Assembly (NCBI GenBank): GCA_027323595.1 | Contig: DAHWBL010000118.1 | Location: forward strand, 1-7,110 | Length of the DNA stretch: 7,110 nucleotides | Source: Acetobacteraceae bacterium | GTDB taxonomy: Bacteria > Pseudomonadota > Alphaproteobacteria > Acetobacterales > Acetobacteraceae | Direction of reading: 5' to 3' | In this document: piece by piece, positions 6,082-7,110 of the stretch | Layout of the letters: each line of letters begins with the position of its first letter | Position numbering within the stretch: position 1 is the first letter of the stretch | The notes under the pieces: model-generated | The model's database searches: none | What the model saw: the letters and a program-made list of their open reading frames with translations, nothing else | What the model was told of the DNA's origin: nothing | Program-made: the position numbers and the translations under genes

Positions 6082-7110
6082 CTACTGGCAGGAGAGACAT
6101 TCCTCGTAATTGGTGGTGGCGGCGGGGCTGGCCACGAGCGGGAGCGGTGCGTCGGCGTCGTTGACCAGCGGCGGGCTTTCGATGCGGATCGCCTTTTCGC
6201 TGACATTGTCGGCGCGCGCGAGCGACAGGCTGCGGCAGTAATAGAGCGACTTCACCCCGCGCTTCCAGGCCATCATGTGGATCTGGTGCAGGTCGCGCTT
6301 GTGCACGTTGGCGGGCAGGAACAGGTTCACCGACTGGCTCTGGCAGATCTGTGACGCGCGATCGGCGGCGTGTTCGACCACCCAGCGCTGGTCCAGCTCG
6401 AACGCGGTTTTATAGACCGCCTTTTCCTGCGCATCGAGAAAATCCAGATGCTGGACGCTGCCCTTGTTGACGGTGATCGACGACCACACTTCCGGCGTGT
6501 CCTGGCCTTTTTCCTCCAGCAGTTTCTGCAGATGCCGGTTGCGCACGGTGAAGCTGCCGGACAGGGTTTTCTGCAGGAACACGTTGGCGGCGATCGGCTC
6601 GATGCCGGGGCTGGAATTGCCGGCGATGATCGAGATCGACGCGGTCGGCGCGATCGCCATCTTGTGCGAGAAGCGCTCCATCACGCCGTATTCCGCGGCG
6701 TCGGGGCAGGCGCCGCGTTCGTGCGCGAGCGCGACCGAGGCTGCATCGGCCTGGGCGCGGATGTGGCGGAACATGCGGTTGTTCCAGACCTTGGCGATCA
6801 CGCTCTCGAACGGCACTTTCTCGGATTGCAGGAAGCTGTGGAAGCCCATCACCCCCAGCCCGACCGAGCGCTCACGCATCGCCGAATAGCGCGCGCGCTC
6901 CATGCCGTCGGGTGCGCGGTCGATGAAATCCTGCAGCACGTTGTCGAGAAAGCGCATCACGTCGGGGATGAATTGCGGATCATCCTTCCAGGAGAACCAG
7001 CTTTCCAGATTGAGCGAGGCGAGGCAGCAGACCGCGGTGCGCTGCTGGCCGTGATGGTCAAGCCCGGTCGGCAGGGTGATCTCGCTGCACAGGTTGGAGG
7101 TCTTGACCTC
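6082..7110 (-). CDS. nrdA: Class I ribonucleoside-diphosphate reductase large subunit (NrdA), C-terminal part
   Basis: The frame is open from the right edge to a TAG at 6082-6084 and gives the last 342 residues; the 5' part is outside the window. The enzyme reduces ribonucleoside diphosphates to deoxynucleotides together with the NrdB radical subunit. Visible active-site residues, using E. coli NrdA numbering, are N-L-C-S-E at visible residues 6-10 (N437, thiyl C439, E441), the redox Cys in A-V-C-C-L at 28 (C462), and the radical-transfer tyrosines Y-Y at 290-291 (Y730/Y731). A catalytic loop A-P-T-A-S...S-S-P-G-I-E-P lies at 154-172. The C-terminus carries the mobile thiol pair as C-L-S-C (338, 341), used for re-reduction by thioredoxin or glutaredoxin. 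A housekeeping gene, probably unrelated to the transport locus. Both N-terminal ATP-cone and start codon are unseen. Confidence 0.94.
   Translation of the reverse strand, partial: EVKTSNLCSEITLPTGLDHHGQQRTAVCCLASLNLESWFSWKDDPQFIPDVMRFLDNVLQDFIDRAPDGMERARYSAMRERSVGLGVMGFHSFLQSEKVPFESVIAKVWNNRMFRHIRAQADAASVALAHERGACPDAAEYGVMERFSHKMAIAPTASISIIAGNSSPGIEPIAANVFLQKTLSGSFTVRNRHLQKLLEEKGQDTPEVWSSITVNKGSVQHLDFLDAQEKAVYKTAFELDQRWVVEHAADRASQICQSQSVNLFLPANVHKRDLHQIHMMAWKRGVKSLYYCRSLSLARADNVSEKAIRIESPPLVNDADAPLPLVASPAATTNYEECLSCQ

Noticed and set aside
6060..6090. CAGTGCCACTG and TGCCA/TGGCA repeats between the lipoprotein and nrdA as a terminator
   Set aside because: The stems are 5 bp or less, the first has a one-base centre that cannot fold as drawn, and no T-tract follows on either strand.

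Overview
The window looks like a piece of chromosome from a GC-rich alphaproteobacterium. The third codon positions are strongly G/C. GTG starts are common, and the ribonucleotide reductase fragment at the right edge has an alphaproteobacterial look. An Acetobacteraceae or Rhodospirillales-type host is my guess, not something the sequence proves. I see no insertion sequence, integrase, tRNA, rRNA or CRISPR array.

Layout from left to right. The end of a short-chain dehydrogenase/reductase (SDR) gene (+, 1-198) meets a TetR-family regulator (-, 205-840) tail to tail. Above the regulator, on the same strand, is an ABC importer of the nitrate/sulfonate/taurine (NitT/TauT) class. In transcription order it is ATPase (2920-3747), permease (2060-2923) and periplasmic binding protein (953-2056), followed by the TetR gene. 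ATPase and permease overlap by 4 bases, and permease and binding protein are 3 bases apart, so these three form one tight operon that probably also carries the regulator.

A 231-bp divergent gap (3748-3978) holds a striking AT-rich island, short direct repeats and a GC hairpin. From it, two genes run rightward and are separated by only 3 bases. The first is a DUF3891-family protein (3979-4764). The second is a cytoplasmic protein with a periplasmic-binding-protein fold, related to 4,5-dihydroxyphthalate decarboxylase (4768-5721). The SDR, TetR regulator, importer, DUF3891 protein and decarboxylase-like protein together resemble an accessory uptake and catabolism locus. Its substrate may be an aromatic or other small organic carboxylate, but the sequence does not name it.

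To the right is a small cysteine-rich lipoprotein gene (+, 5793-6071) with a near-perfect ribosome binding site. It converges, with a 10-bp gap, on the 3' part of nrdA (-, 6082 to the edge), the large subunit of class I ribonucleotide reductase. That is a housekeeping gene and probably marks the end of the accessory locus.

The least understood part is the DUF3891/decarboxylase-like pair. The DUF3891 protein carries a spaced set of His and Asp residues reminiscent of HD-type metal hydrolases. Its tight linkage to a decarboxylase-family protein and a divergent importer suggests an uncharacterised pathway step.
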